Source of the DNA: Thermoplasmatota archaeon
GTDB lineage: Archaea; Thermoplasmatota; Thermoplasmata; Halarchaeoplasmatales; Halarchaeoplasmataceae
Reading direction: 5' to 3'
Length of the DNA stretch: 36,927 bases
Assembly: GCA_018334835.1 (NCBI GenBank)
Contig: JAGXLF010000009.1
Location: 1-36,927, forward strand
The position numbers and the translations under genes were made by a program. Positions 1 to 8,748 of this stretch are shown piece by piece. Each line of letters opens with the position of its first letter. Position 1 is the stretch's first letter. The notes beneath the pieces are model-generated. The model saw only the letters and a program-made list of their open reading frames with translations. It did not search any database and was not told the origin of the DNA.

Positions 1-226
1 CCTATGGAAAAAAGAAAACACACTTGAATAGGGAAAACAATTTGTGATATTAAAGCTGAGATAAATAGAATTACTGCTATATATCTCCATTTGGCCCCCG
101 TCAGATAGCTATCTCCAGCCATCAGACATTTAGCCTTAGCCCTATATTTATTTTTTTTGACAACTATAACCTAAGATTAGCAGGTTTACAATCGTTAAGG
201 AGCTGCGAAAGGGAAAAGAGAACTTC

Positions 227-964
227 CTATGTCCATTCGATCTTGAATTTACAGTGATCCGCTCCGGAACCGTGGCATTCTTCTTCGATCACTTCGACCT
301 CTTCACCCATTGCTCCTTCTATCACACCTTCTAACATACCTTCATCGAGTGAGCATAGGGTGTGTCCGACCTCCGGCATATCACTGCAGTCGAAACATTC
401 TTCGACTATCAATTCTTTGTCTTCTTTGACCTCCATCTTACCCAAACCTGTGGAATCCCAAAAATCGCTGATCTCTTTGAAGAGTTCATCTCTACTGTTG
501 ACAGACATATCTTCTCCTATCGCCCTGCCTGCATCTCTACCTATCTCCTTCAAAGCGGGATGTACATCTAGACCGAAAGAATCCAATCCGTGTCTAATAA
601 GATGGAAGAGCCCTTTGAGGAACTCGTATCTTTTACCGCCAACGTCTTTTAAATTGTCTAAGATATCACGATAATGTTCATCTTGTGGGGTTTCTGATTT
701 TCCAAGTAATTGAGAAGAGAGATAGAATATTTTCTTTCTTTCATCCTCAGAATCTTCTTTTTCATCTATTATTCCAAGATCTTTCAGATCAGAAAGATGT
801 ACAGAGGTGGTGGACTTCGCTTTTCCCAACTCCTCTCTTATCTGAGAGGCGTGTTTTTCTCCTTCTTTCAATATGTCTATTATCCGATTTTTTGTTTTGC
901 TTTCGATGACTACAACTCTAGAATCGTTTGAGAATATTCTTGGTTTTTTATCGGTATCACTCAT
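227..964 (-). CDS. HTH (ArsR-like) transcriptional regulator with C-terminal V4R (4-vinyl reductase) domain
   Basis: ORF 227..1009(-); likely start at internal Met (MSDTDKK). N-terminal winged HTH (ASQIREELGKAKSTTSVHLSDLKDLGII), C-terminal V4R-like ending ECHGSGADHCKFKIEW. Divergent from the CODH gene. Confidence 0.8.
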   Translation of the reverse strand: MSDTDKKPRIFSNDSRVVVIESKTKNRIIDILKEGEKHASQIREELGKAKSTTSVHLSDLKDLGIIDEKEDSEDERKKIFYLSSQLLGKSETPQDEHYRDILDNLKDVGGKRYEFLKGLFHLIRHGLDSFGLDVHPALKEIGRDAGRAIGEDMSVNSRDELFKEISDFWDSTGLGKMEVKEDKELIVEECFDCSDMPEVGHTLCSLDEGMLEGVIEGAMGEEVEVIEEECHGSGADHCKFKIEWT

Positions 965-1010
965 CGATTGTAATTCAAGTGGTAAGTCAGTTATAATTGT
1001 TTCCCACACT

Positions 1011-1024
1011 TACGAACGTTCGTA
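1011..1024. promoter_or_regulatory. Perfect 14-bp palindrome TACGAACGTTCGTA in the divergent regulator/CODH intergenic region (candidate operator)
   Basis: Self-reverse-complementary; lies between the divergent starts (964 and 1080), upstream of an AT-rich TATA-like tract at ~1037-1045. Confidence 0.6.
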
Positions 1025-1079
1025 TAACAGCGAAATGTTTTTAAACATGCTGTAGATTACACTATTAGGTGAAGTTAAG

Positions 1080-2957
1080 ATGGAAAAGCACAGCGCTCAC
1101 GACTCTGTAGAAGGGATGTATGATAAGGTAAAAGAAGACGGTATGACCAACGTTCACGATAGATACGACGCGATGGAGAACGTCAGGTGTGATTTCTGCG
1201 CTAAAGGTACAAGATGCAACATATGTTCTCAAGGTCCATGTAGGATCGTTGATGGTGTCACGGAAAGAGGTGTCTGCGGTATAGATAAAGACGGCATGGT
1301 CATGAGGAACCTGTTGAGAGTTAACAGCATGGGTACTTCCGCTTACACTTATCACGCAAATACTACAGCTAAGACTTTGAAGGCTACGGCAGAAGGTAAA
1401 ACTATATTCGATATAGAGGACGAGGAGAAATTGAACCAGTTAGCGGAAAGGATCGGACTAGACACTTCTAAAGATAAATACGAATTGGCTAGTGATCTAG
1501 CTGATTTTATGCTCGAAGAGATAAATAGAGATAGTGAAGAAACCTCTGAGGTACTCAAGAAGTTCGCTCCAGAATCACGGCAAAAGGTTTGGGATGAACT
1601 CGATATAGCTCCAGGTGGACCACTCCATGAACTGATGGATGTTAAAACCAGCGTCATGACCAATGTAGACAGTGATTATCAAAGCATGGCTCTCAAGACA
1701 TTGAGGATGGGACTAGCTACGTCTTATGGCTCTCTAACTTTATTGGAGGAGGTCCAAGATATATTATTCGGAACTGCAGAGCCTCATGAAGCCGAAGTGG
1801 ATATGGGTATTTTGGATCCAGATTATGTCAACATCTTACCTAACGGCCATGAACCTTTCATGGGAGCCGCGTTGATAAAAATCGCAAGAAGAGACGAGGT
1901 ACAGGAGAAAGCTAAAGAAGTCGGAGCAAAGGGGATCCACATAGTGGGTTCCATAGAAACAGGTCAGGAATTGATGCAGAGATTCGAAACCGATGATGTT
2001 TTTGTAGGATTGACGGGAAACTGGCTGAATGAGGAGTATGTTCTTGCTACTGGAGCAGTTGACGCTTTCGTCGCTGATATGAACTGTACTGTTCCCACAG
2101 CTGGCGAATACGCCGAAAAATATAACTCAAAGATAATACCGGTTACGAAACTTGTGAATATACCAGGTGTGGATCACGATATAAATTACAAGCCTGAAAA
2201 AGCCGAAGAACAAGCCATGGAAATCATCAAGAGAGCGATAGAGAATTTCAAAAAGAGAAAAGGAAAAGAGACTACGGTTCCGGAAAACAAACAAGATATT
2301 GTAACGGGGTTTTCACCAAAGGCTGTTGTTGAAGCACTCGGTGGCACTTTAGATCCTCTGCTCGAGCATATACAGAACGGCAACATAAAAGGTATTGTGG
2401 CCCTGGTAAGTTGTACCACATTAGATAACGGACCACAGGACGAAACGACGATAAAAGTTGCGGAGGAACTCATCAAAAGGGACATTCTGGTATTAAGTGC
2501 GGGATGTGGAAATGCTGGATTACAAGTAGGTGGTTTAACATCTCTTGATGCGGTAGAAAAGGCCGGAGAAGGACTCACAGCAGTTTGTGAAGCCCTGGAA
2601 GTTCCACCTGTACTGAGTTTCGGTACTTGTACCGATACGGGAAGATTGATCAATCTAGTTTCGACTGTAGCTGATGCCTTGGATGTCGATCCGACTCAAC
2701 TTCCTGTCGCTGTGACCGCTCCAGAATATATGGAGCAGAAAGCTACTATCGCCGCTGTAGCGGCTATAGGTTATGGACTCTACACCCACGTCTCTCCAAC
2801 ACCTCCAGTAACGGGAAGCGAGAACGTTGTGAAGTTATTGACAGAAGACGTTGAAGAACTGACCGGCGGTAAATTAGCTGTAGGAGACGATCCAGTAACT
2901 ATAGTCGATGGTATCGAAGATCACATCGATAAGAAAAGAGAAGAACTAGGACTCTAA
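1080..2957 (+). CDS. cooS: Carbon monoxide dehydrogenase catalytic-subunit family protein (CooS-like, non-canonical C-cluster ligands)
   Basis: 625 aa; RCNICSQGPCRI, NGHEP, DMNCTVP, VSCTTLDNG, SAGCGNAG, FGTCTDTGRL and PVAVTAPEYMEQKA match CooS landmarks; GICCTGNE is replaced by GSIETGQE. Confidence 0.9.
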   Translation: MEKHSAHDSVEGMYDKVKEDGMTNVHDRYDAMENVRCDFCAKGTRCNICSQGPCRIVDGVTERGVCGIDKDGMVMRNLLRVNSMGTSAYTYHANTTAKTLKATAEGKTIFDIEDEEKLNQLAERIGLDTSKDKYELASDLADFMLEEINRDSEETSEVLKKFAPESRQKVWDELDIAPGGPLHELMDVKTSVMTNVDSDYQSMALKTLRMGLATSYGSLTLLEEVQDILFGTAEPHEAEVDMGILDPDYVNILPNGHEPFMGAALIKIARRDEVQEKAKEVGAKGIHIVGSIETGQELMQRFETDDVFVGLTGNWLNEEYVLATGAVDAFVADMNCTVPTAGEYAEKYNSKIIPVTKLVNIPGVDHDINYKPEKAEEQAMEIIKRAIENFKKRKGKETTVPENKQDIVTGFSPKAVVEALGGTLDPLLEHIQNGNIKGIVALVSCTTLDNGPQDETTIKVAEELIKRDILVLSAGCGNAGLQVGGLTSLDAVEKAGEGLTAVCEALEVPPVLSFGTCTDTGRLINLVSTVADALDVDPTQLPVAVTAPEYMEQKATIAAVAAIGYGLYTHVSPTPPVTGSENVVKLLTEDVEELTGGKLAVGDDPVTIVDGIEDHIDKKREELGL

Positions 2958-3012
2958 ATAAAACCTTTTTCTTTTTTTCTAATATCGAAATTTTTAGATT
3001 ATCCTTTTTTTC

Positions 3013-4323
3013 TTACATAAGGACAATGAAAAAGAACCACAGGAGAAGAAAGGATAATACTAAAGAAAAAATCGTGACTGGTAAACTTATCTTTGTAAAA
3101 TCTCTAAAAGAAATCTTATAACCCATACCTTCAGATATATTTGCGACCATAAGGTTTGCTGGACCACTTATCAGAGTTCCGTTAGACCCGAGACAAACAG
3201 CCAGTGAAAGAGCCCACCACATCGGATTGACCGCATAACCTGTTCCTAGTCCACTAAGCTCGATGAACGTCCCTATAGCTGGTATCAAAGTTATAGTTGC
3301 GGGTATATTCCCGACAACTATCGAGAACGTCCCGCTTACTATCATCACCATGAAGAGAGCCTTCAGTAGACTGCCGCCACTAGCCCTTGCTACCCCTATA
3401 GCAATAAGGTCAATGATTCCAGCATTGTCTAGTCCACCAATTAATATAAAAAGACCCACTAGGAATAAGAGTGTAGACCAATGAACATGTGCGATTGCCT
3501 TTTTTGGGTCGCTAAAAGAAAGTAATAGCAGAACCGATGCACCTAACATAGCGACCACCCATGGATCAATACCTAAAATGTGATGTACAGTGAATAAGCA
3601 CATAGTAAAAAGCAACGAGATGATCGCTTTCTTAAACATATCCCAATCTTTTATCTTTTCACTTTCATCCATATCTACAATTTTATCGAAATTCGTCATG
3701 TCTTTCTTCATTATGTCGTGAAACATCAATTCAAATACTAAAAGAGTAGAAAACAATACGATCAACACTATTGGTCCCAAATAAATCATGAATTGTACAA
3801 AGTTTATTCCTGCTTGACTTCCGATCAGTATATTTGGAGGATCACCGATAAGAGTTGCTGTACCACCTATATGAGCAGCGATACCTTCGCCAATCACAAA
3901 TGGAACTGGTGTTACTTCCAATTCCTCTGCGATGGTTATAGTGACAGGGACCATCAACAAAATAGTAGTAATGTTATCTAAAAAGGCGGATGCGAATCCC
4001 GTAACCAATATGAAGAGTGTAAGCAGCCTGTAATAACTACCATTCGACATCTTAGCAGTTTTGATCGCTAGATAACCGAAAAATCCACTATCTCCAAGCA
4101 TCCCCACGAGCATCATCATTCCCATAAGCAATCCGATGGTATTGAAATCTATATAGCCTAGAGCTAGATTTTGATCATAGAAGCCTAAAGCATGTCCGAC
4201 CAATATCATAGATAGAGCTCCGACCATCACTGCTACTGTTCTGTCTATTCTATTGCTGATTATTCCTATGTAGGTAATTGCGAAGATTACAAGAGGGACG
4301 AGTATTTGGATGGATAAGTTCAA
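3013..4323 (-). CDS. ArsB/NhaD (SLC13/ion transporter superfamily) permease
   Basis: 436 aa polytopic protein; FLDNITTILLMVPVTITIAEELEVTPVPFVIGEGIAAHIGGTATLIGDPPNILIGS is typical of ArsB/NhaD/CitMHS. Confidence 0.85.
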   Translation of the reverse strand: MNLSIQILVPLVIFAITYIGIISNRIDRTVAVMVGALSMILVGHALGFYDQNLALGYIDFNTIGLLMGMMMLVGMLGDSGFFGYLAIKTAKMSNGSYYRLLTLFILVTGFASAFLDNITTILLMVPVTITIAEELEVTPVPFVIGEGIAAHIGGTATLIGDPPNILIGSQAGINFVQFMIYLGPIVLIVLFSTLLVFELMFHDIMKKDMTNFDKIVDMDESEKIKDWDMFKKAIISLLFTMCLFTVHHILGIDPWVVAMLGASVLLLLSFSDPKKAIAHVHWSTLLFLVGLFILIGGLDNAGIIDLIAIGVARASGGSLLKALFMVMIVSGTFSIVVGNIPATITLIPAIGTFIELSGLGTGYAVNPMWWALSLAVCLGSNGTLISGPANLMVANISEGMGYKISFRDFTKISLPVTIFSLVLSFLLLWFFFIVLM

Positions 4324-4541
4324 TTATAACACCGTATGCTTTTTGTTCATGATTACTGTCCCATAAATAGAATTTTTGGGTCAATTATACAATCTATATG
4401 ATGCCATTTATATCAATCTACATTCCTCTGCGGCTCCTTTTGGAGTGAACATAGATCTAGCCATTTTTGGCCTGCATATAAATTTCAATAGTATCTATCA
4501 TTTAAAAGTACTAATAGATGGAAAATAATAAATAGGTAACA

Positions 4542-4940
4542 TTGTTATATAGTGAAGCGATGTGTAAAGATTCAACATCCAACTGTCATAAGCACCCTGG
4601 TTATCCCGAGGGAAGATGGCTTCATTTCTTGATCCTCAGAGTGGTTTGTGAAGAACCTCTGCATGGATACGGGATAATAAAAAAGATAGAAGAGTTGAGC
4701 GAAGGTAGACATGAAATAAAATCAGGGACGATGTACACCACTTTGAGAAGGATGGAGAAGAAAGGATTGCTAAAATCTGAATGGGAAGAAAGTGAGTCTG
4801 GACCTGATAAAAGAGTTTACAGTGCGACAGAAGAAGGTAGAGAACATCTGAAACGATGGTTGGAGATGATAAAAGAACGAAAAAGGATGATGGAAAAGAT
4901 GACGAGTTTTTATGAAAAAGAGTTTGGAGATGAGGAATAA
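4542..4940 (+). CDS. PadR-family transcriptional regulator
   Basis: LHGYGIIKKIEELSEGRHEIKSGTMYTTLRRMEKKGLLKSEWEESESGPDKRVYSATEEGREHL is a PadR signature; start may be Met at ~4560. Confidence 0.88.
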   Translation: MLYSEAMCKDSTSNCHKHPGYPEGRWLHFLILRVVCEEPLHGYGIIKKIEELSEGRHEIKSGTMYTTLRRMEKKGLLKSEWEESESGPDKRVYSATEEGREHLKRWLEMIKERKRMMEKMTSFYEKEFGDEE

Positions 4941-4955
4941 AGGAGGTGAGAAATT

Positions 4956-5243
4956 ATGGAAATATTCGACTTGAAGTCGATGGAAGAAAAACAAGAGATA
5001 TATAAAGAGGAAGAGTTCAAGATAAGACATATACCCCTTTCAGAAGGAGAAAAGATACCGCCGTGTGAGATGCCCACTTACGTGATATTCTACGTACTTG
5101 AAGGAGAAGCTGAAGTCACGGTAGATGATGAATCGGTCACTTTGTCAAAAGGAAAAGGTCTTATCACAGAACCGGCAACGCTTTCAATGGAAACTAAAGA
5201 AGGCGTTAAGATACTAGGGATACAAATATCAAAGGGTGAATAG
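4956..5243 (+). CDS. Small cupin-domain protein
   Basis: 95 aa; VIFYVLEGEAEVTVDDESVTLSKGKGLITEPATLSMETKEGVKILGIQ; preceded by aggaggtga SD. Confidence 0.8.
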   Translation: MEIFDLKSMEEKQEIYKEEEFKIRHIPLSEGEKIPPCEMPTYVIFYVLEGEAEVTVDDESVTLSKGKGLITEPATLSMETKEGVKILGIQISKGE

Positions 5244-5726
5244 ATGAGCATTACAGCTATCTTCATCAATCTATTCGCTCTAGTCTGCTTCATGTACGGA
5301 GTTTATAGAGACAGAGAGAAAGCTGTAGAGTCGTTGAAAAAAGCGGCTTTTTCCTTCTTCAAGATCCTACCGACGGTTCTGATAATAATAGTCATCATCG
5401 GATTGATGCTCGGATTCGTACCGCCTTCGGAGATATCGAGGTTCGTGGGAGAGCAGTCAGGTATATTCGGTGTTTTGTTGGTGGGTGTAGTGGGATCTAT
5501 CCTGCATATCCCAGCTTTGGTTTCGTTCCCATTGGCTGCTTCGATACTGGACAGCGGTGCGACCGTTACAGCTGTAGCCGCTTTCATCACTACTTTGACC
5601 ATGATAGGTATGGTCACGTTGCCTTTGGAGATTAAGAAATTGGGCAAGAAATTTGCTCTCTTGAGAAACGGTTTGAGTTTTGTAATCGCTGTTATCATAG
5701 CGCTAATAATGGGTGTGATTCTGTGA
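5244..5726 (+). CDS. Half-size permease (ArsP_1/DUF318-like), N-terminal half
   Basis: 160 aa; GLMLGFVPPSEISRFVGEQSGIFGVLLVGVVGSILHIPALVSFPLAASILDSGATVTAVAAFITTLTMIGMVTLPLEIKKLGKKFALLRN. Confidence 0.78.
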   Translation: MSITAIFINLFALVCFMYGVYRDREKAVESLKKAAFSFFKILPTVLIIIVIIGLMLGFVPPSEISRFVGEQSGIFGVLLVGVVGSILHIPALVSFPLAASILDSGATVTAVAAFITTLTMIGMVTLPLEIKKLGKKFALLRNGLSFVIAVIIALIMGVIL

Positions 5727-6262
5727 AAGAAGAGAAAAAGAAAGAGCAGAAGAAAAAGATGCTCCGGGACTGGCTCATATTTGCCGGGATGGTGGTGGTC
5801 GCTGCAGTCCTGATTTACCTGTATCCAAGCAAACAAGAACCAGTGATATCAGCGTCTTTTGATTACCTGTCCGAGATGATATTCATCCTTCCGGCTGTCA
5901 TGGTCCTGATGGGATTGTTCTCGGTATATATACCTAAAGATACTGTGGTCAAATACTTCGGTAAAGCTTCTGGAATCAAGGGATTCTTTCTCGCGATCCT
6001 TTTCGGAACTCTACCGACTGGACCGTTGTACGTGGCATTTCCCATGGCCTCGACCATGATCAAAAAGGGTGCAAGGATCAGCAACATAGTTATGTTTCTC
6101 TCAGCCTGGGCGTGCATAAAAATACCGCAGGAGATGGTCGAACTACAGTTTTTAGGTCCTGAATTCATGCTTGCCCGTTTATTTTTGACCATCATCTTCG
6201 TTGGATTGATGGGTCTGGTTATTGAATGGATTATAGATAAAACTGGCGGTGAGGAAGATTGA
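5723..6262 (+). CDS. Half-size permease (ArsP_1/DUF318-like), C-terminal half; GTG start overlapping the upstream stop (GTGA)
   Basis: 179 aa; ILPAVMVLMGLFSVYIPKDTVVKYFGKASGIKG...GTLPTGPLYVAFPMASTMIKKGARISNIVMFLSAWACIKIPQEMVE. Confidence 0.78.
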   Translation: MKEEKKKEQKKKMLRDWLIFAGMVVVAAVLIYLYPSKQEPVISASFDYLSEMIFILPAVMVLMGLFSVYIPKDTVVKYFGKASGIKGFFLAILFGTLPTGPLYVAFPMASTMIKKGARISNIVMFLSAWACIKIPQEMVELQFLGPEFMLARLFLTIIFVGLMGLVIEWIIDKTGGEED

Positions 6263-6481
6263 TTGGTGAAGTTAACAAAAAATATTCTAAAGATAAGCAT
6301 CTAATACTGCAAAGAAGTGATTGTAATAGAAGATATCCTATCGATAAAGGTTACAGATAAAACTAAAGTAAAAGTGTTCATCAAAAGGAACCGAAGTACC
6401 CCTAAGTTAACCGAATCACTATCTTCTCACAAAATATTTTTATCGTTATAACATCCATTAGAAAAATATGAGGTAATTCAT

Positions 6482-7351
6482 ATGAACAAAAATAAATCCC
6501 AATTACAGGAACTAATAGGTGAAGTTTTCAAACTTGAAGATCTGATCGACTATCAGAAAGGAGCAGTAGTCAGTAGAACACTCGTCGATAAAGATCAGGT
6601 AACTTTGACTGTTTTCGCTTTCGATCAAGGTCAGACTTTGAGTCAACTACCTCCACCTGAAGGAGGAGGCTTGTGATATGGCAGGACCAGACCACAGAGA
6701 CAATTTAATTACCAGTGTGCTCCACTCTATCCCGCAGAACGGAAACGGAGAGGCACGTAGCTTCACGTTCGCTTCAACGCACCTGATTCAGGGGCCAGTT
6801 GACCATGGCCCGCACACGCAGGGAACGGAACATAGTCAGTTGTTCCGTCGTTCCTCGCGGAACAGCTTTTGCCCGGCGTGCGGGTTTGTATCTCTTCCAC
6901 AGTGGCGTAACGCAACCGTAGCGGTTTTCTCTCCGTTTCGGAGAGTGCCTTTATGGTGCAGCCTGCTGTGCTCAGATACAGTGTACCAATATCATGCTCC
7001 CTGTATTTAAGGTTTGGTCGGGGAGGGGTAAGTGAAAGTGGCATTCCTCCTCTCCCCGCAGTGCTAACGAGGATGAAGGGAATTGATTCCCTTATTCTCT
7101 CGGCAGGTATGCCTCGAGACTGAAAGGATGTAGTCCTGCACATGAAGGAAGAAGCCTCCTGCCTGTGTTAAGGTGAACATACCGCTCCACACGATGCTCT
7201 CCTTAAAGTATTGGCCGGGAAGGGAAAAGTGATAATCGATAAAGAAAATCATGAATTAGATGAAGGAGAAACGATAGTTATGCCAGCAGAGGTGCCTCAT
7301 GCTGTGGAAGCTACAAACAAATTCAAGATGTTTTTGATCATGGTGAAATAG
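6482..7351 (+). pseudogene. Cupin gene interrupted by a 531-bp insertion; excision gives a continuous ~112-aa cupin
   Basis: 5' part reads MNKNKSQ...VFAFDQGQTLSQ; reading resumes after 7178 as H-TAPHDALLKVLAGKGKVIIDKENHELDEGETIVMPAEVPHAVEATNKFKMFLIMVK*. Frame is exact once 6648-7178 is removed. Confidence 0.85.
6648..7178. mobile_element. ~531-bp hairpin-rich insertion, probably a non-autonomous or decayed IS200/IS605-like (PATE-like) element; orientation unresolved
   Basis: Precise interruption of the cupin ORF with no target-site duplication beyond a shared AAC (left flank GTCAAC, right end GTGAAC); subterminal hairpins (6650-6669 at the left end); composition is visibly more GC-rich than flanks; many internal perfect stems. 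Confidence 0.6.
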
Positions 7352-7390
7352 AAATAAAATTTTAAATAAAAAAGGAAAAGGGTTCTTTCC

Positions 7391-8152
7391 TCACTTCGCC
7401 GTCCATCCGCCATCTACAAGAAGGTCTTCACCGTTGATAAAGTTCGATTCGTCAGAAGCTAAAAACACCGCGGCGTAAGCGATATCTTCGGGTTCACCCA
7501 ACCGCTTGTATGGAGTGTTCTGTTCCATGAAAGCCTTCATATCAGGATCGCTCCTGAATTGTTCTGTCATCTCCGTTTTGATCACTCCTGGGGATATCGA
7601 GTTGATGTTTATACCTTCCCCTGCGTAATCTACTGCCAGTTCTCTAGTCAGGTTGGTTATAGCACCTTTAGAGGCGCAGTAAGCTGGAGATCCAGCATAA
7701 CCCACACTTCCCGCTATCGACGAGATGTTGATGATATTTCCCTCAATACCTTTCTCTAACATGTGGTTTATCACTTTCTTGGTGCAGAGGTAAGTTCCAT
7801 TAAGATTCACGTCGATCAGATCTTTCCAGTTCTCTGAGTCAGATTCGTGTATCTTCTCTTGATGGAATATCCCCGCGTTATTGACTAGGATGTCTATCAC
7901 ACCGAATTTCTCTATCGCCTTCTCTACCAGTTCATCGACTTCCTCTTCTAAAGAAACGTCGGTTTTCACGAATATAGCTTCTCCACCTTTTTCCTCTATC
8001 ACTTTGGGAGTGGGTTTTCCTCCTTCCCTCGGCTCCTCCTGTACATCAGCTACGACGACTTTCGCACCCTCTTTTCCATAAACCTTGGCTATAGCTCTAC
8101 CAATGCCGGAGGCCGCTCCGGTCACGATTGCGACTTTGCCTTCTAATCTCAT
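7391..8152 (-). CDS. Short-chain dehydrogenase/reductase (SDR)
   Basis: TGAASGIG, NNAG, YCASKGA and SPGVIKTEM motifs. Confidence 0.92.
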   Translation of the reverse strand: MRLEGKVAIVTGAASGIGRAIAKVYGKEGAKVVVADVQEEPREGGKPTPKVIEEKGGEAIFVKTDVSLEEEVDELVEKAIEKFGVIDILVNNAGIFHQEKIHESDSENWKDLIDVNLNGTYLCTKKVINHMLEKGIEGNIINISSIAGSVGYAGSPAYCASKGAITNLTRELAVDYAGEGININSISPGVIKTEMTEQFRSDPDMKAFMEQNTPYKRLGEPEDIAYAAVFLASDESNFINGEDLLVDGGWTAK

Positions 8153-8153
8153 A

Positions 8154-8174
8154 TTATCACTTTAATCACTATAA
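8154..8174 (-). promoter_or_regulatory. Copy 1 of a 21-bp identical leader/promoter element (TTATCACTTTAATCACTATAA on + strand)
   Basis: Immediately upstream of the SDR ATG (minus strand); identical to 13396-13416; contains an SD-like GTGAT and a second GTGAT. Confidence 0.6.
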
Positions 8175-8234
8175 AGTGTTTATAGTATTTAAATCTGTTC
8201 TTTCCTAGTATCCTTTAACCACCTTGAAAAGGCC

Positions 8235-8639
8235 TCAAACCTCAAATTCGGTTTTGATCTTCTCTAGTATTTCATCTAGGTGTTCTTTTCCATAGATATC
8301 TCTATACACGTTTAAAAACCCCAATACCATGTTTTCTGCACTTGAACCTATATTCTTAATCCTCACTTCTCTTTCCTCTAGTTCGTCCATACCCTCCTCT
8401 GTTAACTGATAATATTTTCTATCCTCGGGTTCACGATCCGCTCTTTCTATGAATCCGTTTTTTTCCATCCTATTCAATGCACCATAGATTGTGCCGTAAC
8501 TTGGTTCCCAATGTCCGTTAGATTTCTCTTTCATCTTCTTCAAGAGTTCATACCCGTAAGTGTATCCTTTTTCTTCAATGATCTTCAATATAAGATAGCT
8601 TATCATCTCACTAGGTATCCTCTTCTGCATTTTAAACAC
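8235..8639 (-). CDS. PadR-family transcriptional regulator
   Basis: YTYGYELLKKMKEKSNGHWEPSYGTIYGALNRMEKNGFIERADREPEDRKYYQLTEEGMDELEER. Confidence 0.9.
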   Translation of the reverse strand: MFKMQKRIPSEMISYLILKIIEEKGYTYGYELLKKMKEKSNGHWEPSYGTIYGALNRMEKNGFIERADREPEDRKYYQLTEEGMDELEEREVRIKNIGSSAENMVLGFLNVYRDIYGKEHLDEILEKIKTEFEV

Positions 8640-8748
8640 TCAATCATATCACATTTATAAGGATATTTGATTTTTGCGTGGTTAAATTTATATATAACGT
8701 TGTGTTGCATTATCTAACGAAGTATTACATAACGTAAGGTGTTTAGTA

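Noticed and set aside
2186-2653. 155-aa minus-strand ORF inside the CODH gene
   Set aside because: Shadow ORF opposite a strongly conserved coding region.
5244-6262. Split permease as a frameshifted pseudogene
   Set aside because: The same split with overlapping stop/start recurs in the independent paralogous locus at 8749-9950, so the half-gene organisation appears genuine.
5303-6300. Minus-strand ORFs 5303..5836 and 5863..6300
   Set aside because: Antisense shadows of the half-permease genes.
6648-7178. Group II intron interpretation of the insertion
   Set aside because: No convincing domain V or GUGYG 5' end seen on either strand; IS200/IS605-like insertion fits the junctions better, though RNA-level removal is left as a test.
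6678-7252. ORFs 6678..7010(+), 6763..7143(-), 7064..7252(-) within the insertion as proteins
   Set aside because: No recognisable domain; the isolated CPACGF in the + frame is not enough to call a zinc-finger TnpB. Hairpin-rich sequence yields spurious open frames.
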